This document shows positions 34,348 through 44,251 of a DNA stretch of 64,000 bases, piece after piece. Both the position numbers and the translations under genes were made by a program. The first letter of the stretch is position 1. Each line of letters begins with the position of its first letter. A model generated the notes under the pieces. It was given only the letters and a program-made list of their open reading frames with translations, made no database searches and had not been told where the DNA came from. This DNA is from Novosphingobium sp. KCTC 2891 (lineage in GTDB: Bacteria > Pseudomonadota > Alphaproteobacteria > Sphingomonadales > Sphingomonadaceae). The stretch covers positions 1 to 64,000 of the forward strand of contig NZ_JAPCZG010000011.1 in assembly GCF_025938155.1 (NCBI RefSeq), in the 5' to 3' direction.

Positions 34348-34614
34348 ATGAAGACGATTCTGACGCTCGCCGCTGTCGCGGCGGCGCTCTCCACCGCATC
34401 GGTGGCTTCCGCCCATGACGCCAGCAACGGTCATTGGGATTGGCGTGATCAGTCATCTTTCGGCCCCCGGTCGATTGCCTACCCGCCCAATCCGGTCTGG
34501 GTGAAGGACACCGCCCCCGCGATGGCTAGCTGCAACTGCTCCATGATGAAGGCGGATAGCGCCAAACGCATGATGGGCATGTCCGGCAAGAGCCATTCGC
34601 CGTCGGCCAGCTAG
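34348..34614 (+). CDS. Small periplasmic protein with CxC and Met-rich end
   Basis: An 88-residue protein with a clear Sec signal peptide (MKTILTLAAVAAALSTASVA-SA, cleavage near residue 22). The mature part has His residues (SAHDASNGHWDW), a CNC motif and a Met/Lys-rich end (SMMKADSAKRMMGMSGKSH). These are typical soft-metal ligands, so a periplasmic Cu/Ag-binding role is plausible. AAGGA precedes the ATG at 34348. It lies 135 nt ahead of the cusC-like gene on the same strand. Confidence 0.7.
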   Translation: MKTILTLAAVAAALSTASVASAHDASNGHWDWRDQSSFGPRSIAYPPNPVWVKDTAPAMASCNCSMMKADSAKRMMGMSGKSHSPSAS

Positions 34615-34748
34615 CACTATCGCCTGGCCGAAAACGAGAAAATGAGGGCCAGGCGCACGGCACCGGCAGGGTCATCCCCTTCGCCGGTGCCGTGTTAGCT
34701 GCAAGCCCTCATTGGACGTCGAACCGGCCATCGTATTCGGGGCTCCCC

Positions 34749-35978
34749 ATGCGAAAAAAATTCATCGCGCCCTTGCTGGCGCTGGTACCGGGCGTTGCCG
34801 CGGCCGAGCCTTTGACGTTCGAAGCGGCTGTGCAACGCGCGATGCAGGCTGCCCCATCGGTGCAGGCCCAACAAGCCAGCGTTCAGGCCCGGCGGTCGGC
34901 TGCTGTAGCCGCCGGTCAATTGCCCGATCCCACGCTGAATGCGGGCTTCGACAACTTTCCCGTTACAGGGCCTCCCGCGTTCAGCCTCACTCGCGAAAGC
35001 ATGACGATGGCGCGGGTGGGCATCGAGCAGGCTTTCCCCAATCCGGCAAAGCGTGCGGCCGAGCGCTCGCGCGCGGCGGCCGACATGGCGTTCGCCGAAA
35101 GCGGCCTTGCCATGGAGCAACAAAACGTCCGTCTGGAAACGGCGCTCGCGTGGATCGACCTCTACTACGGGACGCGGCGGCTCGCCCAGTTGCAGGCCCT
35201 GGATTCGAGCCTGCATGATCTTCAGGCGACTGTCTCGGCAAGGCTGGCTTCGGGTTCGTCCCGTCCCGCAATGGCGCTCGAACCCGATCAGCTGCGCGCG
35301 GCGGTGAATGATCGGCGTAGCGAGCTGACGGCAGATATCGGGCGAGCCAGGGCGCGGTTGACACGCTACACCGGGGTGCAGGACGCAGATGTCTTGGGAC
35401 TGCCGCCTGTGCCGACCGTCGACAGGGCCGCGCTGGTAACGGGGTTGGCAGCGCTTCCGAAGCTGCAGGCCCTCGACGCGGCCGTGGGCGGGATGAAAGC
35501 TGACTCGTCGATGGCACGTGCCGCGAAACGGCCGGACTGGCGGGTGAGCGCAAGCTATGGCCGCCGCAATCCCGCCTATGGCGACATGGTTTCGCTGGGC
35601 GTGAGTATCGACCTGCCGGTGTTCGGCAGAAAACGGCAGGATCCGAAGATTGCCGCGGCGGCGAGCGAGGAGACGCAAGCGCGGTTCAACCGCGTCGCAG
35701 CGGAACGGGAACTGGTCGCCTCGCTCGACAGCGACCTGGCCGACCAGGAGATGCACATGGCACGCCTCGACAACGCACGCCAGGTGCTGGTGCCACTCGC
35801 AAGGCGGCGCGCGGAACTGGACATGGCCAGCTATGCCGCCGGAAAGCTCGATCTCGGCAGCGCCCTGCTGTCGTCGCTGGCGTTGGCCGAAGCTGAAGTC
35901 GATGCACTGTCCCGCGAAGCGGACGTCGCGCGCGATGCCGTGCGCATTGCCTATACCTATGGGGGAGTTCGGCCATGA
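34749..35978 (+). CDS. cusC: Outer-membrane factor of the Cus-type efflux pump (TolC family)
   Basis: A 409-residue TolC-like protein with a signal peptide (IAPLLALVPGVAAA) and two long heptad-rich coiled segments (PSVQAQQASVQARRSAAV and SAVERELVASLD-like), as in CusC/CzcC. It should form the trimeric outer-membrane tunnel. The start at 34749 directly precedes the signal peptide. The ATGA overlap with the next gene (35975) ties it to cusB. Gene name by analogy; the exact metal is not proven. Confidence 0.88.
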   Translation: MRKKFIAPLLALVPGVAAAEPLTFEAAVQRAMQAAPSVQAQQASVQARRSAAVAAGQLPDPTLNAGFDNFPVTGPPAFSLTRESMTMARVGIEQAFPNPAKRAAERSRAAADMAFAESGLAMEQQNVRLETALAWIDLYYGTRRLAQLQALDSSLHDLQATVSARLASGSSRPAMALEPDQLRAAVNDRRSELTADIGRARARLTRYTGVQDADVLGLPPVPTVDRAALVTGLAALPKLQALDAAVGGMKADSSMARAAKRPDWRVSASYGRRNPAYGDMVSLGVSIDLPVFGRKRQDPKIAAAASEETQARFNRVAAERELVASLDSDLADQEMHMARLDNARQVLVPLARRRAELDMASYAAGKLDLGSALLSSLALAEAEVDALSREADVARDAVRIAYTYGGVRP

Positions 35979-37204
35979 TGCTGAACAATATGAATGCGGC
36001 GCGCCTTGGCGCCGGCGTGCTGGCCATCGCGCTGGTTGCGGGTGGCGGCGGTTATTGGCTGGGGCGACTGTCTCCCGCGCAGGAGGGCGCCCAGCCCACG
36101 CTAACGGGCCGCAAGATACTCTACTGGTACGACCCGATGGTGCCGGCCGAGCACTACGATAATCCCAATTCGCTCTCGTCGATGGGCATGAAGACCATAC
36201 CCAAGTATGCCGATGAAGCCCCGGACACGGGACCCGGCATTGCCGTCGATGCCGGCGCCAGCCAGAGTCTTGGCCTGCGCGTTGCCACGGCGGAGGCCGG
36301 CACCTTGCCGTCTGGGCTGACCGTCACCGGAACCATCGACTTCAACCAGCGAAGCGTCGCCAATGTGCAAGCGCGTTCGGGCGGCTTCGTTACGCGCGTT
36401 TATGGGCGGGCGCCGGGTGATGTGATCGCTGCCGGAGCCCCGATTGCCGATCTGCAACTGCCGGAATGGGGCGGCGCGCAGGGCGAATACCTCGCGGTCC
36501 GCAAGCTCGGCCGAGCCGACCTGACCACCGCGGCCCGTCAGCGGTTGCGGCTGCTGGGCATGTCCGATTCGCTGATTGGCGCGGTGGAACGCACCGGGCG
36601 CCCCAACGGCACGGTGACGATCCGCACGCCAGTCGGCGGGGTGATCCAGGCGCTCGATGTCCGCGCCGGGATGACCGTTGCGGCTGGGCAAAGCCTCGCG
36701 CAGGTAAGCGGGATCGGCACGGTGTGGCTTAATGCGGCGGTCCCTGAAACACAGGCCGGCATGGTTCGCGTTGGTCAGGCCGCGAGCATGACGCTTGCCG
36801 CGTTCCCCGGGGAAACCTTTATCGGACGCGTCATCGCGATCCTGCCGGCCGCCCAGACCGAAAGCCGGACCCTGACCGCTCGCATCGAACTGGCCAATCG
36901 CGGCGGCAGGCTGCGTCCGGGCATGTTTGCTGCGGTGGCGTTTGCCGGAGACGGCGGGCCAGCGCTTCTCATCCCTAGCGAGGCGGTCATCCGCACCGGG
37001 GCCCGGACGCTGGTGATGCTGGCCTTGCCGGATGGTCGCTACCGTCCGGCCGAGGTGCGGATCGGGCGTGACAGCAACGGCAAGGCCGAAGTGCTGGCGG
37101 GGCTTGCCGCCGGCGAGAAAGTCGTGGCCTCGGGCCAGTTCCTGCTCGATTCCGAAGCCAGCCTGTCGGGGGTCGAAGCGCGCCCCCTCGGAGGCGGTCG
37201 ATGA
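35975..37204 (+). CDS. cusB: Periplasmic adaptor (membrane fusion) protein, CusB-like
   Basis: A 409-residue adaptor with an N-terminal membrane anchor ([20 protein letters not shown]). A heavy-metal-binding segment [14 protein letters not shown]...[11 protein letters not shown] follows at residues about 46-75, where Met, His and Asp are candidate ligands. The beta-barrel and lipoyl-like parts ([16 protein letters not shown]) come next. It connects the inner RND pump with the outer channel and in Cus systems hands Cu(I)/Ag(I) to the pump. It overlaps both neighbours by 4 nt. Confidence 0.9.
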   Translation: MMLNNMNAARLGAGVLAIALVAGGGGYWLGRLSPAQEGAQPTLTGRKILYWYDPMVPAEHYDNPNSLSSMGMKTIPKYADEAPDTGPGIAVDAGASQSLGLRVATAEAGTLPSGLTVTGTIDFNQRSVANVQARSGGFVTRVYGRAPGDVIAAGAPIADLQLPEWGGAQGEYLAVRKLGRADLTTAARQRLRLLGMSDSLIGAVERTGRPNGTVTIRTPVGGVIQALDVRAGMTVAAGQSLAQVSGIGTVWLNAAVPETQAGMVRVGQAASMTLAAFPGETFIGRVIAILPAAQTESRTLTARIELANRGGRLRPGMFAAVAFAGDGGPALLIPSEAVIRTGARTLVMLALPDGRYRPAEVRIGRDSNGKAEVLAGLAAGEKVVASGQFLLDSEASLSGVEARPLGGGR

Positions 37205-40200
37205 TCGCCGCGATCATTCGCGCATCGGTCAGGGCGCGCAATCTCGTGCTTGGTGCGGCGCTGGTGCTGACCATGCTTGGCATCGCCGCGGTTCGCACGA
37301 CGCCGGTCGATGCTTTGCCCGACCTGTCCGACGTGCAGGTCATCATCCGCACCAGCTGGCCGGGCCAGGCGCCGCAGATCGTCGAGAACCAGGTCACAAC
37401 CCCGGTCGCCTCGATGATGCTGTCGGTCCCCGGTGCGCGCGTGGTGCGTGGCTATTCGTTCACCGGAGACAGCTTCGTCTATGTTCTGTTCGACGACAGC
37501 ACGGACCTCTACTGGGCACGCAGCCGCGTTCTTGAATATCTCAGCCAGGTGCAGAGCCGCCTGCCGGAAGGGGCCAGGCCCTCGCTCGGTCCCGACGCGA
37601 CAGGGGTTGGCTGGGTCTACGAATATGCGCTGGTTGACCGGACCAGACGGCATGACCTGTCGCAGCTGCGCTCGTTGCAGGACTGGTTCCTGCGTTATGA
37701 GCTGAAGACCGTTCCCGGTGTGGCCGAGGTCGCCAGCATTGGCGGGATGGTCAAGGAATACCAGATCCTCGTCGATCCGGCGAAGCTTGCCGCCTATGGC
37801 GTCACCGGCGACGAGGTGGCCGAAGCGATCCGCCGCGCGAACCAGGAAGTCGGCGGTTCGAGCGTGGAGATGGCCGGGGCCGAATATACCGTGCGGGCAA
37901 GTGGCTACCTGAAGTCGCTTGATGACTTTCGCTCCGTTCCGATCCGCACCACTGCGGGAGGCGTGCCGGTCATGGTCGGCGATGTGGCAACGATCCAGCT
38001 TGGTCCGGAGATGCGGCGCGGCATTGCGGAACTGAACGGGCAAGGCGAGGTCGCAGGCGGTGTCATCGTCATGCGGCAGGGCCAGAATGCCCGGGACGTC
38101 ATTGCCGGTGTGCGCGGGAAGCTGGAGGAGCTGAAGAACAGCCTTCCACCCGGGGTCGAGGTGGTTACCACCTATGATCGCTCGGGGTTAATCGATCGCG
38201 CGGTCGAGAACCTCACCGGCAAGCTGTTCGAAGAGTTCCTGATCGTTGCGGCCGTCTGCGCGCTGTTCCTGTGGCACGCGCGCTCGGCGCTCGTTGCGAT
38301 CCTCACACTGCCGCTCGGAATCCTCATCGCGTTCATCGCGATGCGGCTGCAGGGCCTAAACGCCAATATCCTCTCGCTGGGCGGGATCGCCATTGCCATC
38401 GGGGCCATGGTCGACGCGGCCGTGGTCATGATCGAGAATGCGCACAAGCATCTCGAACGCTGGCGGCATGACCATGCGGATGCGGAGGCCGACCCAGCCA
38501 CGCGCTGGGCCCTGGTGACGGCCGCCGCCGCCGAAGTCGGACCGGCGCTGTTTCTCAGCCTGCTGATCATCACGTTCTCGTTCCTGCCCATCTTCACGCT
38601 TCAGGGACAGGAAGGCCGGCTGTTTTCGCCGCTTGCCTTCACCAAGACTTATGCGATGGCGGCAGCAGCGCTGCTTTCGATCACGCTGATCCCGGTGCTG
38701 ATGGGGCTGCTGATCAAGGGAAGGATTCCGAGCGAGGAGGCCAATCCGCTCAACCGGACGCTGACACGGCTATATCGTCCGATCATCGACCGAGTGCTCG
38801 AACGTCCGAAACAGACGCTGTTCATCGCTTTGCTGGTCTTTGCCACCAGCCTTTGGCCGCTTTCGCGGATCGGCGGGGAGTTCCTGCCGCAGATGAACGA
38901 GGGCGACCTGCTTTACATGCCATCGGCCCTGCCGGGTCTGTCCGCGGCGCAGGCGGGGCACTTGCTCCAGCAGACCGACCGGCTGATCAAGACGGTGCCC
39001 GAGGTGGAAAGCGTGTTCGGTAAAGCCGGGCGGGCAGACAGTGCGACCGACCCTGCACCATTTGAGATGTTCGAGACCACCATCCGCTTCAAGCCCCGCG
39101 ACCAGTGGCGGCCCGGCATGACACCGGCCAAGCTGATCGAGGAACTCGACGCGCGGGTAAAGGTGCCCGGTCTTGCCAACTTCTGGATCCCGCCGATCCG
39201 CAACCGGATCGACATGTTGGCGACAGGCGTGAAAAGTCCCATCGGTATCAAGGTTGCCGGTTCGAACCTATCCGATATCGACCGGACCGCGCAGACCATC
39301 GAGGGCGTGGTGAAAACGGTGCCCGGCGTGACCTCCGCGCTGGCCGAGCGGTTGACCGGTGGCCGTTACATCGACGTCGATGTGAACCGTGCGGTCGCCG
39401 CGCGCTATGGCCTCAATGTGGCCGATGTGCAGGCAGTGGTTTCTGGTGCCATCGGCGGCGAGCGCATCGGCGAAACGGTAGAGGGCCTCGGCCGCTATCC
39501 GATCAGCGTGCGCTATCCCCGCGAATTGCGCGACAGCACGGACAAGCTCGTAAACCTGCCGGTGCTGACGCCCTCGCGTCAGCAAATAACGCTGGGCACC
39601 GTCGCCTCGATCCGCGTCAGCGATGGGCCGCCCATGCTTCGCAGCGAGAACGGCCGTCCAGTCACCTGGATCTACGTCGATGGGCGCGACAGCGACATGG
39701 CCTCGCTGGTCGAATCCATCAACCAGGCCATAACCGCCAGGGTGCAACTGCCGCCGGGTGTGAGCATATCCTACACCGGGCAGTACGAATTTCTGGTCCG
39801 GGCGAAGGAGCGGATGAAGCTGGTTATCCCAGTGACCCTCGCGATCATCTTTGCGCTGCTATACCTGACTTTCCGGCGATGGGACGAGGCACTGCTGATC
39901 ATGGGCACGCTGCCGTTCGCACTCACCGGTGGATTGTGGCTGCTTTACTGGCTCGGCTACGATCAATCGGTTGCAACCGCGGTTGGCTTCATCGCGGTCG
40001 CAGGCGTCGCAGCCGAGTTTGGCGTGGTCATGCTTATCTATCTCAAGCACGCGCTGGATGAACGCACCGATGGTGATGTCGCTGCTGCCGTCCGCGAAGG
40101 TGCGCTGCTGCGCGTGCGGCCCAAGGCGATGACCGTCGCGGTGATCCTCGCGGGCCTGCTCCCGGTTCTCGTCGGCAGCGGGGCGGGATCGGAAGTCATG

Positions 40201-40335
40201 AGCCGGATTGCCGCTCCCATGGTGGGCGGCATGCTTACCGCGCCCTTGCTGTCCATGCTCGTCATTCCGGCGGCGTACCTCCTGTTGCGCCGCCGAACTC
40301 ATCCAACCAATCACCCCCAAGGAGAATTGAAATGA
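37201..40335 (+). CDS. cusA: Heavy-metal RND efflux pump, CusA/CzcA family
   Basis: A 1044-residue HME-RND transporter with the usual 12 membrane helices in two halves and two large periplasmic loops. The signature of TM4, [19 protein letters not shown], lies near residues 400-420. The pump drives metal ions outward with the proton gradient. The linked CusF-like protein favours Cu(I)/Ag(I) rather than Zn/Co/Cd. It overlaps cusB by 4 nt and the cusF-like gene by 4 nt. No two-component regulator is encoded nearby. Confidence 0.94.
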   Translation: MIAAIIRASVRARNLVLGAALVLTMLGIAAVRTTPVDALPDLSDVQVIIRTSWPGQAPQIVENQVTTPVASMMLSVPGARVVRGYSFTGDSFVYVLFDDSTDLYWARSRVLEYLSQVQSRLPEGARPSLGPDATGVGWVYEYALVDRTRRHDLSQLRSLQDWFLRYELKTVPGVAEVASIGGMVKEYQILVDPAKLAAYGVTGDEVAEAIRRANQEVGGSSVEMAGAEYTVRASGYLKSLDDFRSVPIRTTAGGVPVMVGDVATIQLGPEMRRGIAELNGQGEVAGGVIVMRQGQNARDVIAGVRGKLEELKNSLPPGVEVVTTYDRSGLIDRAVENLTGKLFEEFLIVAAVCALFLWHARSALVAILTLPLGILIAFIAMRLQGLNANILSLGGIAIAIGAMVDAAVVMIENAHKHLERWRHDHADAEADPATRWALVTAAAAEVGPALFLSLLIITFSFLPIFTLQGQEGRLFSPLAFTKTYAMAAAALLSITLIPVLMGLLIKGRIPSEEANPLNRTLTRLYRPIIDRVLERPKQTLFIALLVFATSLWPLSRIGGEFLPQMNEGDLLYMPSALPGLSAAQAGHLLQQTDRLIKTVPEVESVFGKAGRADSATDPAPFEMFETTIRFKPRDQWRPGMTPAKLIEELDARVKVPGLANFWIPPIRNRIDMLATGVKSPIGIKVAGSNLSDIDRTAQTIEGVVKTVPGVTSALAERLTGGRYIDVDVNRAVAARYGLNVADVQAVVSGAIGGERIGETVEGLGRYPISVRYPRELRDSTDKLVNLPVLTPSRQQITLGTVASIRVSDGPPMLRSENGRPVTWIYVDGRDSDMASLVESINQAITARVQLPPGVSISYTGQYEFLVRAKERMKLVIPVTLAIIFALLYLTFRRWDEALLIMGTLPFALTGGLWLLYWLGYDQSVATAVGFIAVAGVAAEFGVVMLIYLKHALDERTDGDVAAAVREGALLRVRPKAMTVAVILAGLLPVLVGSGAGSEVMSRIAAPMVGGMLTAPLLSMLVIPAAYLLLRRRTHPTNHPQGELK

Positions 40336-40703
40336 TCAGAACCATGACCGTTGCCGCGGGCCTCGCGCTCGCTGCCGCACTTGCCGGTTGCCAGAAGCAG
40401 GCCGAAGCCCCGGCCCCGGCACCAAGCGGTTCGATGATGTCGGGCAGCATGGGCACCATGCCAATGGCCGGAGCGATGAAGCGCGGTCAGGCTACTGGCA
40501 CCGTGACCGCGATCGATGCCGCCAAGGGCAGGATCACGCTCGACCACGGTCCGATGATGGGTCTGAACTGGCCAGCCATGAAGATGGGCTTCACGGCAAA
40601 GCCGGAGCAACTGGCCGGCCTGAAGATCGGGGACAAGGTGGACTTCGAGATCGACTGGGATGGCAAGGCCGGAATGATCACGAAAGTTCGCAAGGTCAAC
40701 TGA
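40332..40703 (+). CDS. cusF: CusF-like periplasmic copper-binding lipoprotein
   Basis: A 123-residue protein with a lipobox ending in LAGC (Cys20), so it is probably lipid-anchored, unlike soluble CusF. The CusF beta-barrel ligands are all in place with the correct spacing: H72, W80, M83 and M85 ([15 protein letters not shown]). They bind Cu(I) or Ag(I) with a Trp cation-pi contact. A Met/Ser/Gly-rich linker (residues 32-50) precedes the domain. Its ATG lies in the ATGA overlap with cusA, which makes it the last gene of the operon. Confidence 0.92.
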   Translation: MIRTMTVAAGLALAAALAGCQKQAEAPAPAPSGSMMSGSMGTMPMAGAMKRGQATGTVTAIDAAKGRITLDHGPMMGLNWPAMKMGFTAKPEQLAGLKIGDKVDFEIDWDGKAGMITKVRKVN

Positions 40704-40710
40704 AGCAGCG

Positions 40711-40757
40711 CGACCGGTGATGGATTCACGCCCCTTGCCGGTCGTGACTGAATTTTT
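40711..40757 (+). terminator. Possible terminator after cusF
   Basis: CGACCGG (40711-40717) pairs with CCGGTCG (40738-40744) around a 20-nt loop, and TTTTT occurs 8 nt further on. The long loop and offset T-run make it weak. Confidence 0.4.
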
Positions 40758-40845
40758 GGGTGCTATTTGTCCTTATTGGGAAATATTGTCACATATTAAT
40801 ATTATAAATTATAATCCACCCATATATTCTAAAGTACATACGTGA

Positions 40846-41790
40846 TTAAGTGCAATTTATTGATATCTCGCACCATGCACCACTGGGGGGGAAATTCAGG
40901 TCAACTGCGGCCAGCCCAGGCTGGGCCGAAAGCAACTTGTGGCCCAGACCTTGCTTTTTTGGGGGTTTCACACAAGGCCCCAGTCGCTCTTCCCACAGGA
41001 CAGTCAGGCATTTACCGTCCGGACGGAGAAACCATCGTAGTGACACTCGCCCTTCCGGCACCGACAACGCCCCGTACCGCATCGCATTCGTACAGAGCTC
41101 GTGAATGGCCATGATCAATGGAATACAGCTGTCAGTTGGGACCTCAATGGGCTCCCCCGCGAGGTAGATCTGTCCTTCCGAACAAAATGGCGCGATTGCC
41201 TTTTGGAACATCGTCGGCAGTTTACGGTCGGAACTTGAGCCAATTTGCAATAAATCGCTTGCCCTCCCCAACGCATTCAAGCGTTCTGAGAAAACCGAAT
41301 AAAAATCTAGTGGTGAATCTTCGTTTATTCCGCGCACAGAAAGCGCCTGAATCACGGCTAAAACACCTTGGACACGGGCCTTTAGCTCCTCGTTGTATTG
41401 CTCCTGCTTTCTAGAGTATTCATCGGCACGGCGGATGGCGACTTTCAATCGATCTCCAATGACAATGATGCTTGCCGAGGTTAGAGCGAAAACCGTAAAT
41501 AAGGAAAAATGCGCTTGGTCCGGGTGCTTGAACCAAGGCTCGCCAACAAAAAGCCACTGGGTAACCGCAGCCGATCCGAACGCCACTAGGGATGCCAAAA
41601 AGAGATCTAGCAGCAAGGAAGCGACGAGAATCGCCGGGAAGCATGTCGCAAAGTGCATCCCCAGCCTTCCACCATCGATTGTCCACCGGAAAAGGGGGGG
41701 CAGCAAGATCAGGCCAGTCGCATAAAGCACCTGAAGCCAACGACTTCGGGGATTGGATACCGCGTTGCTAACTAATTTTGCCAAAGCCAT
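40846..41790 (-). CDS. HWE/HisKA_2-type sensor kinase-like protein without phosphoacceptor His
   Basis: A 314-residue membrane protein with about four N-terminal membrane helices (residues 20-115) followed by a HisKA_2/HWE-type dimerisation helix and an ATPase domain with N-box HELCTNAMRYGALS. In this family the dimerisation helix carries ELKHRVKN; here it reads EELKARVQGVLAVIQ, with Ala138 where the phosphorylated His should be. Autophosphorylation in the usual way should not be possible. The G-box is also poorly preserved. It may be a pseudokinase or a partner of another kinase. It is followed at lower coordinates by an AT-rich gap and faces the cus operon. Confidence 0.8.
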   Translation of the reverse strand: MALAKLVSNAVSNPRSRWLQVLYATGLILLPPLFRWTIDGGRLGMHFATCFPAILVASLLLDLFLASLVAFGSAAVTQWLFVGEPWFKHPDQAHFSLFTVFALTSASIIVIGDRLKVAIRRADEYSRKQEQYNEELKARVQGVLAVIQALSVRGINEDSPLDFYSVFSERLNALGRASDLLQIGSSSDRKLPTMFQKAIAPFCSEGQIYLAGEPIEVPTDSCIPLIMAIHELCTNAMRYGALSVPEGRVSLRWFLRPDGKCLTVLWEERLGPCVKPPKKQGLGHKLLSAQPGLAAVDLNFPPSGAWCEISINCT

Positions 41791-41998
41791 ACCCTAAGCC
41801 CCCTGGCTTCACCGCCGCATGAATCTCGCAAATCTTACTTGGGCCTAATGCGACTGAGGCGGGAGCACGAGTCCGATCCCCCCGCTGCCTTCAGGCGAGC
41901 CGTCAACAGGTAATCTTCGGTGGGCATTATGCGATCTGCCTCTGCAATCAATGCGAATATGGCGCGCCGACAGCCATCGCTCGACCCGGCAGATTTGT

Positions 41999-42298
41999 TT
42001 AGTATCTGTTGATACGATCGTACAGTTTCCGGTAGTGTTGTATTCTAGTAACTCGAAGGCCGGCCAATCCGGAGCGATCGACCGCTCGCTCCCAGCCAAT
42101 ATACTCTTCAAGCGTTAGGCGATATCGCGTGCACGCCTCATCGATCGTCAGAAGCCCGCCCTTTACTGCAGCCACGACTTCAGCCTTGCGCCGGATAACC
42201 CAGCGCCGGGTGTCGATTGGGGGAAGAGACGCGAGCGTCAAAGGCTCTCCTACCGGACCGATCACCGATTCTGGGCGAATTTTCTGGTTCTCAAGCAT
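41999..42298 (-). CDS. sciP: SciP-like DUF1153 regulator (CtrA antagonist)
   Basis: A 99-residue DUF1153 protein. The core TRRWVIRRKAEVVAAVKGG and the helix-turn-helix continuation LTIDEACTRYRLTLEEYIGW match Caulobacter SciP, which binds CtrA and blocks its activation of target genes. No ribosome site precedes the ATG at 42298. A TATAAA lies 8 nt upstream, so the message could be leaderless. SciP is normally a core chromosomal gene, which is worth noting beside conjugation genes. The residues after about 85 (YDRINRY) vary from the usual end. Confidence 0.9.
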   Translation of the reverse strand: MLENQKIRPESVIGPVGEPLTLASLPPIDTRRWVIRRKAEVVAAVKGGLLTIDEACTRYRLTLEEYIGWERAVDRSGLAGLRVTRIQHYRKLYDRINRY

Positions 42299-42672
42299 GT
42301 CAACATTTTATATGCCAAAAGTTAATTGTTTACATACTAATGTAATGGGATTGCGTCCCCCAGCACCCCATGGCGGCCCGTCCGAAATTCCGTGTCAGGC
42401 CGGTGCATGCGACATCGCCCAATCTACGCGGTACGCTACCCATCCCCAGAGCACTCAGCGTCCGCGGCGCATAGAAGATGGGCCGCGAAAGCACCGCCTG
42501 CCCCTTCCACGCTGTCCGACGCCCGTGACCGCCTTCCGCCTGTGCAAGGCGGAAGATATGACCTCGCCCGAAGATGACCAATCACCAAAGGTCTTCCTTG
42601 ATCGCAAGCCACCTTCCGGACATGGAAGAAGCAAGGCGTACTAAGCTGATGGAATTCACGCGATGTGGCTAA
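42299..42672. other. Intergenic region with an orphan hairpin
   Basis: No gene is supported. CTTCCGCCT (42533-42541) is exactly complementary to AGGCGGAAG (42547-42555) around a 5-nt loop, a strong hairpin with no T-run on either side. The left 50 nt are AT-rich and should hold the sciP promoter. Confidence 0.45.
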
Positions 42673-43497
42673 CTAAAAGCCCGCGCCGATCATTAAGCCG
42701 AGGGTCGTGTCCGCCGCTCCTCGACTCAATCCTGCTTCTCCTTGAATGCCCACGCGCAACTTGGGCCTCAGAGTTACACCAAGGCCCACTGCAACGCTCT
42801 GACTGTCGGTCAGTGCTCGCGTTGCCGATTGCTCGTAGGAATAGGACAAAATCCCATCTACCCCATGTCCCAATCCAACACGCGCACCAGCGCTGCCTGA
42901 CAGAACGTTATGCACCGCGACATCATCAGGCTTGCCAATAATTTTATAGCCGACGCTGGCAAACGGTGCGACTCTGCCACCGATTGCGCGCGACACCTGG
43001 GCATTCACGAAATAGTCGGCCTTGCCGGTACCAAGTCCCTTGGAGCGAGAAGCAGTCGGGATTTTCAGCCCTGCCCCCAGCGATGCAGCGAAACCCGCTA
43101 TGGGTAGACCGTAGGCCATCTGCACATTTGCATCGCCTAGCCCCTCCCGTTTGGTCCGTCGCGTATCGGTACGGCCGCTGGCCAGAAGCGGAGTGCCGAA
43201 AAGCCCGCCTTGGCTTAACACAACGTCGACAGGTGCGGTCGTTTGTACATACGGCACGGCAACGCCGAACCGTACCCGCCCTTTTCGTACCGAAACCCCG
43301 ACCGTTGTCGCAACTGTCTCGACCTTCGCTCCAGTACCATAGTCGCCCCGTCGGTATTCCGCTCCACCGAACACTTCACCTGATCCATCGGGGGATGCAG
43401 AAGGGCGTGGACGAAGCACCAGTTCCTGCGCAGCCGCAACGGTTGGTGGGAGTACTATGGCAATGAGAAGCAACGGAAGTTTGGAAATACTGCGCAT
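42673..43497 (-). CDS. Outer-membrane beta-barrel protein
   Basis: A 274-residue protein with a Sec signal peptide (LPLLLIAIVLPPTVAAA, cleavage about residue 23). Amphipathic strands follow to the end (LGLMIGAGF), as in small outer-membrane channels. It resembles proteins annotated as putative outer-membrane transporters in sphingomonads; no substrate can be given. The start MRSISK at 43497 has GGGAG upstream. It is divergent from the riboswitch-controlled receptor, 400 nt away. Confidence 0.72.
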   Translation of the reverse strand: MRSISKLPLLLIAIVLPPTVAAAQELVLRPRPSASPDGSGEVFGGAEYRRGDYGTGAKVETVATTVGVSVRKGRVRFGVAVPYVQTTAPVDVVLSQGGLFGTPLLASGRTDTRRTKREGLGDANVQMAYGLPIAGFAASLGAGLKIPTASRSKGLGTGKADYFVNAQVSRAIGGRVAPFASVGYKIIGKPDDVAVHNVLSGSAGARVGLGHGVDGILSYSYEQSATRALTDSQSVAVGLGVTLRPKLRVGIQGEAGLSRGAADTTLGLMIGAGF

Positions 43498-43903
43498 GGA
43501 ATGGCTCCCGTCAGCCTTGGCGATCGGAGCCGGCTGTCCCATGAAGAACGAATTAGGGAGCTCGCTTAATCCATGGAGCCACGCGCGCCGGATGCGCCCT
43601 TGCCATATGCTTGGCACTCGGGGGAGTGGCACCATGCTTCTTGCCGCAAACCGCAAGGGCTCCGCGCGTTCCCTGCTGGCTTCTACTTTATGCTACCGCG
43701 TCGGCGTGTGATACCGATGCACAGTTCAGCGAAACTCGGTCCCCTGCGACGGTACGGCCATCTTCTGCGCAAGAGCATTGCCAATGGCGAGGTCAATTCT
43801 GGCTGGCCAACACGGCGAGCTGAGTTTTACGCGCCCCCCTAGCCTTTAGCCTGCGGACGCCCTAATGGGCCGGCACGCCATCCGGAGCAATCCAGGTGGC
43901 AAA
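43498..43903. other. Intergenic region before the first riboswitch
   Basis: About 400 nt with no supported gene. It holds a CACTC-GGGG-GAGTG dyad near 43617-43630 and must carry promoters for the divergent barrel gene and the riboswitch-receptor transcript; none can be assigned by eye. Confidence 0.4.
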
Positions 43904-44188
43904 TGATCGCGTCGGTGCCCGAAAGGGCTTAAACGGGAACGCGGTGAGGATCGGCATCGCGCCGATCCGAAGCCGAGGCTGTCCCTGCAACTGTAAGCGG
44001 CGAGCGCGATGCAACCGCTTCCCCCCCAACGCAGGGGAAGCAGCCACTGGGCCGGACGCAGAATCATGCGAGGCCTGGGAAGGCTTGCATCAAGCATTGA
44101 CCCGCGAGCCAGGAGACCTGCCGGCGTCTGGTCGCTCTTGCCATGGCCCAGGGGTTGGCCGAGGCACGGTGAACTCCGTCTGAGCGAC
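43904..44188 (+). promoter_or_regulatory. Cobalamin riboswitch upstream of the TonB receptor
   Basis: The conserved cobalamin-aptamer blocks occur in order: CGGTGCCCGAAAGGGCTTAA (from 43913), CTGTCCCTGCAACTGTAAGC (from 43979), CAGCCACTGG (44041), GGGAAGGC near 44078, and the B12 box GAGCCAGGAGACCTGCC (from 44106). Downstream GTCGCTC (44131-44137) pairs with GAGCGAC (44182-44188), enclosing a small ACGG/CCGT hairpin (44166-44179). This helix is likely to belong to the expression platform. With enough cobalamin the receptor-NiCoT operon should be shut down. Confidence 0.93.
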
Positions 44189-44251
44189 GCCTAGCCGCCG
44201 ACACGCGTCGGGCGACAGTGATGTCGCGCGCGCGTCCGGCCCTGTCGCAAG

